This document shows, one piece after another, positions 29,683 to 42,119 of a stretch of DNA of 64,000 nucleotides. The translations under genes were made by a program, and so were the position numbers. The stretch's first letter is position 1. Each line of letters opens with the position of its first letter. The notes beneath the pieces are model-generated. The model was not told where the DNA came from and did no database searches. It worked only from the letters and a program-made list of their open reading frames with translations. This DNA comes from Chimaeribacter arupi (GTDB lineage: Bacteria > Pseudomonadota > Gammaproteobacteria > Enterobacterales > Enterobacteriaceae). The stretch spans positions 62,001 through 126,000 of the forward strand of contig NZ_PJZI01000004.1 of the NCBI RefSeq assembly GCF_002858805.1, in the 5' to 3' direction.

Positions 29683-29710
29683 CTGTAAATTCAAACGAAT
29701 TAAATCATTA
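29683..29710 (-). promoter_or_regulatory. Conserved upstream element of peptide gene copy 1
   Basis: A 28-base stretch containing CTGTAAATTCAAAC and ATTAAAT. It lies 103-130 bases before the start codon. 25 of 28 bases are the same as at 30282-30309, at the same distance from copy 2. It reads as a shared promoter or regulator site; read in the direction of transcription it contains TTGAAT, a possible -35 hexamer. Confidence 0.6.
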
Positions 29711-29832
29711 TTTCACCCTGAATAAATTAAAGGTTTTTAACGTTAGTGCGGTTAATGTGAAGTGAGTTATTGATAAAAGCGTTTAATAAGCAAAAAAATA
29801 GGAGGGAACATGACAAATCAGTGTTCATCAAT

Positions 29833-29858
29833 AAAAACCCCGGCTTGTATACCGGGGT
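29833..29858 (-). terminator. Rho-independent terminator of the second small-peptide gene
   Basis: On the reverse strand the stem ACCCCGG - 8-base loop - CCGGGGT (29837-29858) is followed by TTTTT. It lies about 100 bases after the stop of the gene at 29957. Confidence 0.85.
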
Positions 29859-29956
29859 GGGGGGAGCAATACCGGCCAGGTTTTTGACGGCCCGCCCGGT
29901 AGCGTAATCAGCCACGCCTTGTAATGTTAATTAACTACCCGCGTGGCTTAACGCAC

Positions 29957-30178
29957 TCATTGATAAGGGGGTTTTACCGGCTTAGGCCCGCAGTAGTTAG
30001 AGGGATACGTGCCGTTGTGATATTTTACATCTTTCCGGTTGCCGTGCTTATCGGTGCAGTAGTTATAGCCCAGGCACGTCCAGGTACCGTTGGATGAATT
30101 CAGGCTCCAAGTATAGTCTGTGCTGCAGTTTTTGCCGCCGGTTACCGCAGCAACATTATTTACTGATAACTTTTCCAT
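29957..30178 (-). CDS. Small cysteine-rich peptide with double-glycine leader (copy 2)
   Basis: 73 residues, paralogous to the gene at 29350. The leader MEKLSVNNVAAVTGG is followed by a mature part of 58 residues with cysteines at 18, 35, 41 and 63. The segments GYNYCTDKHG and YPSNYCGPKPVKPPYQ match copy 1 (GYKYCRNKHG, FPSSYCGPKPVKPPYQ). The even number and fixed spacing of cysteines suggest two disulfides after export. AAGGAG lies 5 bases before the ATG. It has its own upstream element and terminator, so each copy can be expressed alone. No immunity or maturation gene is recognisable beside it. Function unknown. Confidence 0.75.
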   Translation of the reverse strand: MEKLSVNNVAAVTGGKNCSTDYTWSLNSSNGTWTCLGYNYCTDKHGNRKDVKYHNGTYPSNYCGPKPVKPPYQ

Positions 30179-30281
30179 AAAAACTCCTTTTAATTAACAT
30201 CTGTTTTTACTGCCCGGCAACGTGTCCCTCACGTCGCCGAAATAATAGTGCGACCGGCAGGTTAACACCCCAAAAATAGCG

Positions 30282-30309
30282 CTGTAAATTCAAACAGATT
30301 AAATGATTA
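30282..30309 (-). promoter_or_regulatory. Conserved upstream element of peptide gene copy 2
   Basis: Counterpart of 29683-29710: the same CTGTAAATTCAAAC core with three differences in 28 bases, 104-131 bases before the start codon. The intervening leader sequences differ much more, so the element has been kept selectively. Confidence 0.6.
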
Positions 30310-30416
30310 CTTTATTATTTATTAAATCTTTTTCACGTAAGTGTGATAAATCGATAACCGCCTATCCGGCTTTGGTTGTTTATCAGGTGCAGGGAGAAAC
30401 AGGGAGGACGATCGCT

Positions 30417-30438
30417 ATAACGGCACTGCGGCCGTTAT
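30417..30438 (-). terminator. Hairpin after the arc operon, weak terminator candidate
   Basis: Perfect 8-pair stem ATAACGGC / GCCGTTAT with a 6-base loop, 16 bases after the stop of the argR paralogue. No T-run follows on the reverse strand, so intrinsic termination is doubtful. Confidence 0.35.
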
Positions 30439-30453
30439 AGTCATACGCGAAAA

Positions 30454-30936
30454 TTACAGGTTCCCCAGCAGGCGGCAGAGTTGCCGGCAGGTCTGCGCGA
30501 TGGCCTGGCTGTTACGCGGGGCGACCCACACCATGCTGCTGCCGGCCACCACACCGAGTACCTCAGGTAAGGCACAATGATCAATCACCCTGCCTACCGC
30601 CCGGCCATACCCGGCCACCGTCTGCACCAGAATGAATTCGTGGTTGGCCTCAATGCTCAGCACCATCTCCGCCAGGCGGCAGGCAGCATGCGGCAGCGCC
30701 TGGGGTTTTGGGGTCAGGATATAGATTTTATGCCCCCTGGCGTTGCGGGTTTTGATCACCCCTAACAGGCTGAGCAACCGCGACACCGTAGACTGGCTGA
30801 CCTGCCGGTAGCCGTGCCGCTTCAGGTCACGGCGCAGCGCTTCCTGCGAGCGGTAGGCGTGGCCGGCGATAAGCGTCCGGCAGAGCGCCAGTTGTTTCTG
30901 TTCCTTGTCGAGCGTGGTTTGTGACTTATTCACCAT
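30454..30936 (-). CDS. argR: ArgR-family regulator of the arginine deiminase operon (second ArgR)
   Basis: 160 residues from ATG 30936 (E. coli ArgR 156). The N-terminal winged helix has AYRSQEALRRDLKRHGYRQV, SQSTVSRLLSLLGVIKTRNA and GHKIYIL, in good register with ArgR. In the C-terminal hexamer domain the segment equivalent to E. coli GTIAGDDTIF reads GVVAGSSMVWVAP: the two Asp residues that bind arginine (D128 and D129 in E. coli) are Ser-Ser here, at about 133-134. It is the last gene of arcA-arcC-arcB-arcD-argR, so it is a specialised paralogue rather than the housekeeping ArgR. Arginine sensing may be altered or lost, or may depend on mixed hexamers with the main ArgR. Confidence 0.85.
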   Translation of the reverse strand: MVNKSQTTLDKEQKQLALCRTLIAGHAYRSQEALRRDLKRHGYRQVSQSTVSRLLSLLGVIKTRNARGHKIYILTPKPQALPHAACRLAEMVLSIEANHEFILVQTVAGYGRAVGRVIDHCALPEVLGVVAGSSMVWVAPRNSQAIAQTCRQLCRLLGNL

Positions 30937-30987
30937 GATAGTTGTCCATCCGGAAAAAGAAGGCACCTTGTTACCTGTTTTTGCACA

Positions 30988-32391
30988 TCAGAACAGTGCC
31001 CCGAGGCTGAGGATCAGGGTAAGCATCACAAACAGTATGCCCAGCAGCGGTGCGACCCACTTCAGCCAGCGCGCATAGGGCACCCTGGCGATCGCCAGCC
31101 CGCCCATCACTACCGCCGAGGTGGGGGTGATCAGGTTAACCAGACCGGATGCCGACTGGTACGCGGTGACCACCAGATCACGCGGCACCTGGGCGAAATC
31201 CGCCAGCGGCGCCATAATCGGCATCGTCAGCACGGCTAGCCCAGAGGAAGACGGCACCAGAAACGACAGCACCGCCTCCAGCCAGAAAGTCACGTTGATA
31301 AACACCGCCGTGGAGAGGCCACTGACCAGCCCTTCGGCATAATTCAGGATGGTGTGGGTGATCATGCCGTTATCCATCACCACCACAATGCCGCGTGCGA
31401 TGCCGATGATCAGCGCCACGCCCAGCAGGTCACGCGCGCCGTTGACGAAGGTACTGGTCAGCACCTCTTCCCCCATGCGCGCCACCAGCCCGGTAAGGAT
31501 CGCCGCCGCCAGAAACAGCGCTGAGATCTCCGCCATCCACCAGCCGCGCACCGCCACCCCGTAGATCATTACCGCGAAAGCGAGCGCGAAAATCACCAGC
31601 ACGATTTTCCGCACCGGAGTAAATGCCAGCGCCTCTTCGCGCCGCTGGCCGAGAAAATGGGCACGGTTCTCCTCCCATTTGTCCGCCAGCAGCGAACAGG
31701 CAGGATCGCGCCGCACCCGGCAGGCGTAACGCATCACATACGCCACACACACCAGCCAGCCCGCCACCAGCACCAGCAGGCGTAAGCCGATGCCGGTGGT
31801 GAAGGGCACACCCGCCGCGTTGGCGGCGATCACAGTGGCAAAGGGGTTGATGGTCGATCCCAGCGTGCCGATCCCGGCACCGAGCAGCACGGTTGCGGCG
31901 GCCACCACCGGATCAAAGCGGGCGGCCACCATCACCGGCACCAGCAGGGTGTAGAACGGCAGCGACTCCTCCGCCATGCCGTAAATGGTGCCGCCGGCGG
32001 CGAACAGCGCCATCAGGATCGGGATCATCCAGACTTCTTTGCCGCTAAGCCGCACCATCACGCGCTCAATACCGGCATCTATCGCGCCGGTTTTACCCAC
32101 CACGCCAAGAAAGCCACCGATGATCAACACGAACAGCGAGACATCAATCGCCCCGGCTTCATTGGTTTTGTGGTTGTAGAGGCCGTCGATTGGCGCCAGC
32201 AGCACATCAACTGCCCCTTGCGGCTGCGGCGCGGCGGGCTGGTAGGTGCCGGCGACCGGCACCTCTTTGCCCAGATCGGCATTCATCACCATGTTGTAGT
32301 GGCCCGCCGGGATGACCCAGGTCATCACGGCGATAAGCGCAATCAGGAAAAACAGAATGGTGTAGGCAGAAGGAAAGGTGAATTTTTTCAT
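30988..32391 (-). CDS. arcD: YfcC/ArcD-type arginine-ornithine antiporter
   Basis: 467 residues with about 12 hydrophobic segments. It starts MKKFTFPSAYTILFFLIALI and belongs to the YfcC/DcuC-like (C4-dicarboxylate anaerobic carrier) superfamily: LIIGGFLGVVGKTGAIDAGI, STINPFATVIAANAAGVPFT, LVPSSSGLAVLTMPIMAPLAD and ITPTSAVVMGGLAIARVPY. In arginine deiminase operons proteins of this type take the ArcD role, exchanging arginine for ornithine without energy cost; the assignment rests on this context. It is not the APC-type ArcD of Pseudomonas. ATG 32391 is chosen over 74 upstream codons that run back into arcB. Confidence 0.82.
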   Translation of the reverse strand: MKKFTFPSAYTILFFLIALIAVMTWVIPAGHYNMVMNADLGKEVPVAGTYQPAAPQPQGAVDVLLAPIDGLYNHKTNEAGAIDVSLFVLIIGGFLGVVGKTGAIDAGIERVMVRLSGKEVWMIPILMALFAAGGTIYGMAEESLPFYTLLVPVMVAARFDPVVAAATVLLGAGIGTLGSTINPFATVIAANAAGVPFTTGIGLRLLVLVAGWLVCVAYVMRYACRVRRDPACSLLADKWEENRAHFLGQRREEALAFTPVRKIVLVIFALAFAVMIYGVAVRGWWMAEISALFLAAAILTGLVARMGEEVLTSTFVNGARDLLGVALIIGIARGIVVVMDNGMITHTILNYAEGLVSGLSTAVFINVTFWLEAVLSFLVPSSSGLAVLTMPIMAPLADFAQVPRDLVVTAYQSASGLVNLITPTSAVVMGGLAIARVPYARWLKWVAPLLGILFVMLTLILSLGALF

Positions 32392-32449
32392 AGGTTTTCT
32401 GCTCGTATCGGGTACAGCGCACCGGCGCACCGGCGCGCTGAGAGGTTGC

Positions 32450-33454
32450 TCAGTCCGCCAGCGTGGCGACCATAACGGCTTTGATGGTGTGCATCCGGTT
32501 TTCCGCCTCATCAAACACAATGGACTGCGCGGACTCGAACACCTCTTCCGTGACTTCCAGCCCCTGTAGCCCGTAGGCTTGCTCAATCTCCCGCCCGACG
32601 TGGGTGTCCGCATTGTGGAAAGCGGGCAGGCAGTGCATGAATTTCACTGCCGGGTTGCCGGTGGCCGCCAGCACCGCCCGGTTCACCTGGTAGGGCCGCA
32701 TTACGCTGACCCGCTCTGCCCAGGCGGATTGCGGTTCGCCCATCGACACCCAGACATCGGTATAGAGGAAATCGACCCCGGCCACCCCCGCCGCCACGTC
32801 GTCGGTGAGGGTGATACGTGCGCCGGTGGCGGCAGCGATGTCACGGCACCGGGCCACCAGCGCGGCCTCCGGCCAGAACGCTTGAGGCGCCACCAGCCGG
32901 ATATCCATGCCCATTTTGGCCGCGCCCACCATCAGCGAGTTGCCCATGTTGTTACGCGCATCGCCGAGGTAAGCGAACGCCATCTGGTTGAGGGTTTTAT
33001 GCGGGCAGTGCTCCTGCATGGTCATCAGGTCAGCGAGGATCTGCGTCGGGTGGAAGTCGTCCGTCAGCCCGTTCCAGACCGGCACCCCGGCGCACGCGGC
33101 CAGCTCCTCGATCGTCGCCTGGGCAAACCCCCGGTATTCGATGCCGTGATACAGCCGCCCCAGCACGCGGGCGGTATCTTTCATCGACTCTTTGTGGCCG
33201 ATCTGCGAGCCGCCGGGGCCGAGGTAGGTGACCTGCGCACCCTGGTCAAAGGCTGCCACCTCAAACGCACAGCGGGTGCGGGTTGAGGTTTTCTCAAAGA
33301 TCAGGGCAATATTTTTCCCCTTCAGTTTCGGCTGTTCGGTGCGCTGTTGCTTGTCATGTTTGAGCTGCACCGCCAGCGCCAGCAGGTAGGCGATCTCCTC
33401 TGGGGTGAAATCCAGTAACGTCAGAAAATGGCGTTGTTGAAACGAAGTTTTCAT
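32450..33454 (-). CDS. arcB: Ornithine carbamoyltransferase, catabolic
   Basis: 334 residues. The carbamoyl-phosphate site is [19 protein letters not shown], and the ornithine site includes [10 protein letters not shown] with the active Cys. The segment [20 protein letters not shown] is typical of OTCases. It phosphorolyses citrulline to ornithine and carbamoyl phosphate in the arginine deiminase pathway. The sequence is also very similar to the anabolic ArgF/ArgI enzymes, so the catabolic direction is inferred from the operon. ATG 33454 has GGAG 5 bases upstream; a second ATG one codon earlier is less well spaced. Confidence 0.92.
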   Translation of the reverse strand: MKTSFQQRHFLTLLDFTPEEIAYLLALAVQLKHDKQQRTEQPKLKGKNIALIFEKTSTRTRCAFEVAAFDQGAQVTYLGPGGSQIGHKESMKDTARVLGRLYHGIEYRGFAQATIEELAACAGVPVWNGLTDDFHPTQILADLMTMQEHCPHKTLNQMAFAYLGDARNNMGNSLMVGAAKMGMDIRLVAPQAFWPEAALVARCRDIAAATGARITLTDDVAAGVAGVDFLYTDVWVSMGEPQSAWAERVSVMRPYQVNRAVLAATGNPAVKFMHCLPAFHNADTHVGREIEQAYGLQGLEVTEEVFESAQSIVFDEAENRMHTIKAVMVATLAD

Positions 33455-33463
33455 CATCTCTCC

Positions 33464-34423
33464 TTAATAAGCCGTATTGTCCGGGCCGTTGTGATCAGCG
33501 TGGTTCCCGTTGCGGCCAGCCTGAATCAGCGTGCCGTGTTGGCCGGTCAGAATGGTGGTGCCGTGCTGTAACGCGCCGATGCCCGCCACCCTGCCCCCGG
33601 CCGACACAAACCGGCAGGCCGCCTCAACTTTCGGCCCCATCGATCCGGCGTCAAATGCCATACCGGCCAGCTCAGCCGGGGTGAGGCGCGCCAGCGGTTG
33701 CTGATGGGGCGTGCCCCAGCCGAGGTATACCGCGTCGGCATCGGTGAGGATCAGCAGGGCATCGGCGTGGATCTGCTCTGCCAGCAGCGCGGCACAGAGA
33801 TCTTTATCAATCACCGCCTCGACCCCGTGGCGCAGTTCGCCGTCACACACCACCGGCACCCCGCCGCCGCCGCCGCAAATCACCAGATGCTGTTGCGCCA
33901 GCAGCGCGGTGATGGCGTGTTGCTCGACAATCCGCCGCGGATGCGGCGACGGCACCACCCGGCGGAAATGCACGCCATCGGCGCGCATCGCCCAGCCTTT
34001 TTCGCGGCTGAGCGCCGCCGCCTGCAACGCGCTGTAAACCGGCCCGATATATTTGGTCGGCGACCGGAAGGCCGGATCGTCCGCTGCGACCTCGACCTGC
34101 GTCAGCAGCACGCTCACCTCCTGTGACGGCAGGCGGTTTTTCAGCGCCTGTTGCAGCAGGTAGCCGATCATCCCCTGGCTTTCCGCCCCAAGGATGTCCA
34201 GCGGATAGGGCGCGACGGCGGTATAGGCGCTGTTCTGCAACGCCAGCAAGCCGACCTGCGGCCCGTTGCCGTGCACCAGCACCACCCGCCATGTCTGGGC
34301 CAGCGCCGCCACGATCGCCGCCGCCTGTTCCACATTCTGTTTCTGGACTGCCGCCTCCAGCGGCTCGCCGCGCTTGAGCAAGGCGTTCCCGCCCAGCGCG
34401 ATCACCAGCGTTGGTTTTGTCAT
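33464..34423 (-). CDS. arcC: Carbamate kinase
   Basis: 319 residues. Amino-acid kinase fold: VIALGGNALLKRGEPLE at the N-terminus, VLVHGNGPQVGLLALQN near residue 48, YLLQQALKNRLP, HLVICGGGGGVPVV and ALLILTDADAVYLGWGTPHQ. It transfers phosphate from carbamoyl phosphate to ADP, the ATP-yielding step of the arginine deiminase pathway. It lies 22 bases after arcA and 9 before arcB, within one operon. Confidence 0.94.
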   Translation of the reverse strand: MTKPTLVIALGGNALLKRGEPLEAAVQKQNVEQAAAIVAALAQTWRVVLVHGNGPQVGLLALQNSAYTAVAPYPLDILGAESQGMIGYLLQQALKNRLPSQEVSVLLTQVEVAADDPAFRSPTKYIGPVYSALQAAALSREKGWAMRADGVHFRRVVPSPHPRRIVEQHAITALLAQQHLVICGGGGGVPVVCDGELRHGVEAVIDKDLCAALLAEQIHADALLILTDADAVYLGWGTPHQQPLARLTPAELAGMAFDAGSMGPKVEAACRFVSAGGRVAGIGALQHGTTILTGQHGTLIQAGRNGNHADHNGPDNTAY

Positions 34424-34445
34424 GCCTGTGTTCCTTGTGTAGGGG

Positions 34446-35666
34446 TCAGAGCGCGTCGCGTTCCAGTGGGCAGCTCATGCAGCGTGCGCCGCCGCGCCCG
34501 CGGCCCAGTTCGTCGCCGGGGATCGGCAGTACGGTGATGCCCGCTTTGTCATATTTTTCGTTGGTCCAGCTGTTGCGCGCGTAGCCCACCACCACGCCGG
34601 GGCGTAAGGTCAGCACGTTGTTGGCATCGTTCCACTGCTCGCGCTCCGCCTCGAAGCTGTCACCGCCGGTCGTGATCAGGCGGATCTGATCGAGCCGCAG
34701 CGCCTGTTCAATGGCGTGGATAAAATGCGGCGCTTCACCGTATTTCAGGCCACCGTGGCCGTCATCCGTCAGCGTCCAACAGGGCATCTCCCGGCGGATC
34801 ACCTCCGGGTAGATGGAAAACGCGTCGATGTCGATGTGGGTCATCACCGTGTCCAGATGCATACAGGCGCGGTGTTTCGGCAGCTCCAGCACGATCACCC
34901 GGCTGGCCTGCCGGTGTTTGAACAGCGCCCGCGCCAAAAACTCCACCCCTTGCGGCGTGGTACGTTCCGACAGGCCGATCAGCACCGTGCCCTGCCCGAG
35001 CACCAGCACATCGCCGCCCTCCAGCGTCGCGTGGTCATAATTCAGGTCATCGTCACCGAAATATTTGATGAACTCCCCGTCGGCAAAGCGCGGGTGCCAG
35101 CGATAGATGGCGCGTAAGTTATGGGTTTCCCGCTGGCGGGCGACTTTCGCCATCGGGTTAATCGACACACCGTGGTATATCCAGCAGGAGGTATCGCGGG
35201 TAAACAGGTGATTGGGCAGCGGTGCCATAATAAAATCATCAGGCTGGGGGTGGCCCAGGATCTCCTGGCTGAATACGCCGGGAAGTTCGCCATAAGTCAG
35301 CCCGCCGCTCATCAAGCGCGCCAGTTGCCGGTGTGGCTGGTCGCCCAGCCAGCCGCGTACCTCCGCCGCCAGCGCCGGGCCGAGCCGGAAATCAGAAACC
35401 TGCGCCGCCAGCAGCCAGGCTTTGGCCTCCGGCACCTGGAGGGTTTCACTGAGCAAATCGGTCAGCAACAGCACGTCCACCCCCTGCTCTTTCAGGGTGC
35501 CCGCAAACCGGTCGTGTTCCTCCCCGGCCCGCTCTACCGACAGCACATCATCAAACAGCAGTGACTGACAATTAGAGGGCGTCAGGCGTTTCAGGCTTAA
35601 ATTGGGCCGGTGCAACAAGACGGTTCGCAACCGGCCGATTTCAGATCCCACATAATGTTTTTCCAT
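34446..35666 (-). CDS. arcA: Arginine deiminase
   Basis: 406 residues. It hydrolyses arginine to citrulline and ammonia. Active-site landmarks: [52 protein letters not shown] with the catalytic His, and the C-terminal [13 protein letters not shown] whose first Cys (residue 396) is the nucleophile. It is first in the operon arcA-arcC-arcB-arcD-argR. AGGA is found 8 bases before the ATG. The long upstream gap contains a CRP-like site and an ArgR-like half site. Confidence 0.96.
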   Translation of the reverse strand: MEKHYVGSEIGRLRTVLLHRPNLSLKRLTPSNCQSLLFDDVLSVERAGEEHDRFAGTLKEQGVDVLLLTDLLSETLQVPEAKAWLLAAQVSDFRLGPALAAEVRGWLGDQPHRQLARLMSGGLTYGELPGVFSQEILGHPQPDDFIMAPLPNHLFTRDTSCWIYHGVSINPMAKVARQRETHNLRAIYRWHPRFADGEFIKYFGDDDLNYDHATLEGGDVLVLGQGTVLIGLSERTTPQGVEFLARALFKHRQASRVIVLELPKHRACMHLDTVMTHIDIDAFSIYPEVIRREMPCWTLTDDGHGGLKYGEAPHFIHAIEQALRLDQIRLITTGGDSFEAEREQWNDANNVLTLRPGVVVGYARNSWTNEKYDKAGITVLPIPGDELGRGRGGARCMSCPLERDAL

Positions 35667-35774
35667 ATTCCATCCTGTTTCTCAAAATACATCCTGCCGG
35701 TGAATCACCGGCACCGGTGCTATTTCCTCAGGGGATTTGGCAGGAGGGATAATATCGGCGAACGTGATTATTTA

Positions 35775-35790
35775 TGTGATAAGCCTCACG
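35775..35790 (-). promoter_or_regulatory. CRP/FNR-type site upstream of arcA
   Basis: TGTGA-TAAGCC-TCACG differs from the CRP consensus TGTGA-N6-TCACA at one base. The centre is about 116 bases before the arcA start codon. It suggests catabolite control of the arginine deiminase operon. Confidence 0.55.
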
Positions 35791-35936
35791 GGAGGCAGCC
35801 CAACGCCTATTTATTGAAATAAGTTTGATTAAACGCATTGTAACGCACGGATTTTCCAGGCGGCTTTTGCGTAATTATCGGCAGGCGTGAATAGTTATTT
35901 CCGGCTGAATTATTTACCCGACACCCAATAATATAA

Positions 35937-35950
35937 TATGTTTTTATTCA
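35937..35950 (-). promoter_or_regulatory. ArgR-like operator upstream of arcA
   Basis: TATGTTTTTATTCA has a perfect right half (WWWWATTCA) and a degraded left half of the ARG box TGAATWWWWATTCA, 11 of 14 positions fitting. It lies about 275 bases before arcA. It could bind ArgR or the operon's own paralogue; a weak call. Confidence 0.3.
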
Positions 35951-36212
35951 ACTGGTTATTACAGATGGCTTATCAACAAGCATAATTACTCACATCACAC
36001 TGAAGATTATCGCCGTTTATGAAATAAGTATGCGAAGACCCGCGCACCCGGTAAAAACCGTCACTGTGACGTGGCCGCTTCTTTTTTTATGACGCGTTTA
36101 TTTTAAACGAAAATAAAAGCAGGCATATTCACCGCAGACACCACAACAGGCAGGAGAAAAAGAATAATGTGCACGGTGTGCCGAAATAATTATGCACCGG
36201 CCATTCGGGCAT

Positions 36213-36242
36213 AAAAAAACCCCACGTTGCAGTGGGGTTTTT
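36213..36242. terminator. Bidirectional Rho-independent terminator after carB
   Basis: A7, stem ACCCCAC - GTTGCA - GTGGGGT (36219-36238), then a T-run. The A-run reads as T7 on the reverse strand, after the carB stop. Confidence 0.9.
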
Positions 36243-36259
36243 CACTGCGGCCGGGAAAA

Positions 36260-39490
<3,231 letters not shown>

Positions 39491-39508
39491 GGCTGTTATG
39501 GCTCCTGA

Positions 39509-40657
39509 TTATTTGGCGGTGGAACGGTAAGTCTTGATCAAGTCGATAAAGTGGTCGAACAGCGGTGCAGCATCGTGCGGGCCGGGGCTGGCTTCCGGGT
39601 GGCCCTGGAAGCTGAAGGCCGGTTTGCTGGTGTGGTGGATGCCCTGCACCGTGTGGTCAAACAGCGAGGAGTGCGTGACGCGCAGCGTCGGCGGCAAGTC
39701 CTCTTCATCCACCGCAAAACCGTGGTTCTGCGCGGTGATCATCACCGTGTTGTTGTCCCAGTCTTTTACCGGGTGGTTGCCGCCGTGGTGGCCGAGTTTC
39801 ATCTTGCGGGTTTTCGCGCCGCAGGCCAGCGCCAGCAACTGGTGGCCGAGGCAGATGCCGAACACCGGCACGTCGGTCTCAAGGAAACGCTGGATTGCCG
39901 CGATGGCGTAATCGCACGGTTCCGGGTCGCCGGGGCCGTTGGAGAGGAACACGCCGTCCGGGTTCATCGCCAGCACTTCATCGGCCGGGGTCTGTGCCGG
40001 CACCACCGTCAGGCGGCAGCCGCGATCCACCAGCATCCGCAGGATGTTGCGCTTCACGCCGTAGTCATAAGCCACCACATGGAACGGCAGGTCTGCCGCG
40101 TCGGCCGCTTCCGGCAGGCCGCCTTCCAGCGCCCAGCTCCCCTGCTGCCAGCTGTAGCTCTCGCGGGTGCAAACCTCTTTCGCCAGATCCATGCCTTTCA
40201 GGCCGGGGAACGCTTTGGCTTTTTCCAGCGCCAGCGCGGCGTCAACGTTGTCACCGGCGATGATGCAGCCGTTCTGCGCGCCCTTCTCACGCAGCAAGCG
40301 CGTCAGTTTACGGGTGTCAATGTCCGCGATGCCGACGATGTTAAGGCGCTTGAGGTAATCGGAGAGGGTTTCTTCATTACGGTAGTTGCTGGCAATCAGC
40401 GGGAGGTCACGGATAACCAGGGCTTGCGCATGAACAGTGGAGGATTCTTCATCGGCGGCGTTGGTGCCGACATTGCCGATATGGGGATAAGTAAGGGTGA
40501 CGATCTGGCGGGAATAGGAGGGATCAGTGAGGATTTCTTGATAACCGGTCATCGACGTATTGAAGACCACTTCCCCCACTGCCGTACCTTCGGCCCCGAT
40601 GGCCCGACCGTGGAATTGGGTTCCGTCTTCCAGAACCAACAGCGCTGACTTAATCAA
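39509..40657 (-). CDS. carA: Carbamoyl phosphate synthase small (glutamine amidotransferase) subunit
   Basis: 382 residues, as in E. coli. The start is TTG at 40657 ([19 protein letters not shown]), preceded by GGAGG at 5 bases; E. coli carA also uses TTG. The class I glutaminase domain has the nucleophile Cys in [13 protein letters not shown] and the catalytic His/Glu in [13 protein letters not shown]. It hydrolyses glutamine and passes ammonia to CarB. The operon is preceded by an ARG-box pair. It is divergent from nothing; dapB lies upstream in the same direction, as in E. coli. Confidence 0.98.
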   Translation of the reverse strand: MIKSALLVLEDGTQFHGRAIGAEGTAVGEVVFNTSMTGYQEILTDPSYSRQIVTLTYPHIGNVGTNAADEESSTVHAQALVIRDLPLIASNYRNEETLSDYLKRLNIVGIADIDTRKLTRLLREKGAQNGCIIAGDNVDAALALEKAKAFPGLKGMDLAKEVCTRESYSWQQGSWALEGGLPEAADAADLPFHVVAYDYGVKRNILRMLVDRGCRLTVVPAQTPADEVLAMNPDGVFLSNGPGDPEPCDYAIAAIQRFLETDVPVFGICLGHQLLALACGAKTRKMKLGHHGGNHPVKDWDNNTVMITAQNHGFAVDEEDLPPTLRVTHSSLFDHTVQGIHHTSKPAFSFQGHPEASPGPHDAAPLFDHFIDLIKTYRSTAK

Positions 40658-40664
40658 AGCATCC

Positions 40665-40703
40665 TCCAGGAATAATCAATCACAATATTTGCATATTAAT
40701 TCA
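40665..40703 (-). promoter_or_regulatory. Tandem ARG boxes in the carAB promoter
   Basis: On the reverse strand TGAATTAATATGCAAATA (40703-40686) and TGATTGATTATTCC (from 40682) start exactly 21 bases apart, the normal centre spacing for an ArgR hexamer. They sit 8-46 bases before the carA start codon, where the E. coli P2 arginine-repressed promoter has its operators. Confidence 0.75.
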
Positions 40704-41044
40704 GAACAGACGCACTAAATCAATGCAAAAATCGCTGCAAGAGCTAATTTTCGGCAAATTGCGCGCATTCTAATGAGGGCGATCCCCTTTGTCTACCCAA
40801 ACGCCCCTTTTTTGTTATGTTTTCTCTCGATTCAGAGGAATTACCCCTGATTCCGGGCAAAAGCACCGGATAAGTCGGGTCAGTAAACGGTTGCGACTCT
40901 GCAAGCAGAAAGAAACGGCAAGGAAAAGCCAGATATGGTTATTTTTTATACCAAGCCTGTATAAACAAGAGAAGTAAACCGGGGGAAAAGGTAATTAATG
41001 CAGCTTATAGGATGGAAATATGATGAACATCACCTTTTTAACAA
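40704..41044. other. carA-dapB intergenic region
   Basis: AT-rich, with no supported gene. It must carry the upstream (pyrimidine/purine-controlled) carAB promoter by analogy with E. coli; I could not place its hexamers with confidence. A 62-codon forward frame here has no family features. Confidence 0.5.
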
Positions 41045-41072
41045 TAAAAAAAGGGCAACCAAGGAATTGCCC
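41045..41072 (-). terminator. Rho-independent terminator of dapB
   Basis: On the reverse strand the stem GGGCAA - TTCCTTGG - TTGCCC (41053-41072) is followed by T7. It lies about 50 bases after the dapB stop. Confidence 0.9.
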
Positions 41073-41123
41073 GTCAATCAAAGAGTTATGATTAAAAAAC
41101 CACATCACGATGGTTTGGGTAAA

Positions 41124-41963
<840 letters not shown>

Positions 41964-42119
41964 TCATGATTCGCGTGAATCCTTTTCAGGGTAGCCACGC
42001 CCGATCATCACGGCCAGATAAATTCTCAGATAATAAGAAATTTATGATATAGGCTTGTTAACATCAGTAAAATCTATCCCTATGATGTTAAAAGATTAGG
42101 CAAAAACCGGTACATTTGT

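Larger units (their letters stand above)
29581..29956. other. AT-rich spacer between the two peptide genes
   Basis: It holds the leader and upstream element of copy 1 (29683-29710) and the terminator of copy 2 (29833-29858). A 62-codon frame on the reverse strand runs across that terminator and shows no family features, so I do not call it. The base composition is much richer in A+T than the flanking core genes. Confidence 0.7.
35667..36212. other. Long AT-rich leader/promoter region of the arc operon
   Basis: About 545 bases with no credible gene on either strand. It is clearly AT-rich compared with the flanking genes. It holds a CRP-like site (35775-35790) and an ArgR-like site (35937-35950). 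Further TGAAT half sites begin at 35888 and 35906, but they are 18 bases apart, not the 21 usual for an ARG-box pair. Confidence 0.6.

Noticed and set aside
29727-29915. 62-codon reverse-strand frame between the two peptide genes
   Set aside because: It spans the terminator at 29833-29858, lacks the GG leader and Cys pattern, and has no supported start.
35888-35919. Tandem ARG boxes upstream of arcA
   Set aside because: The two TGAAT half sites are 18, not 21, bases apart and both right halves are poor.
40789-40977. 62-codon forward frame in the carA-dapB gap
   Set aside because: No Shine-Dalgarno sequence, no family resemblance, and located in an AT-rich promoter region.
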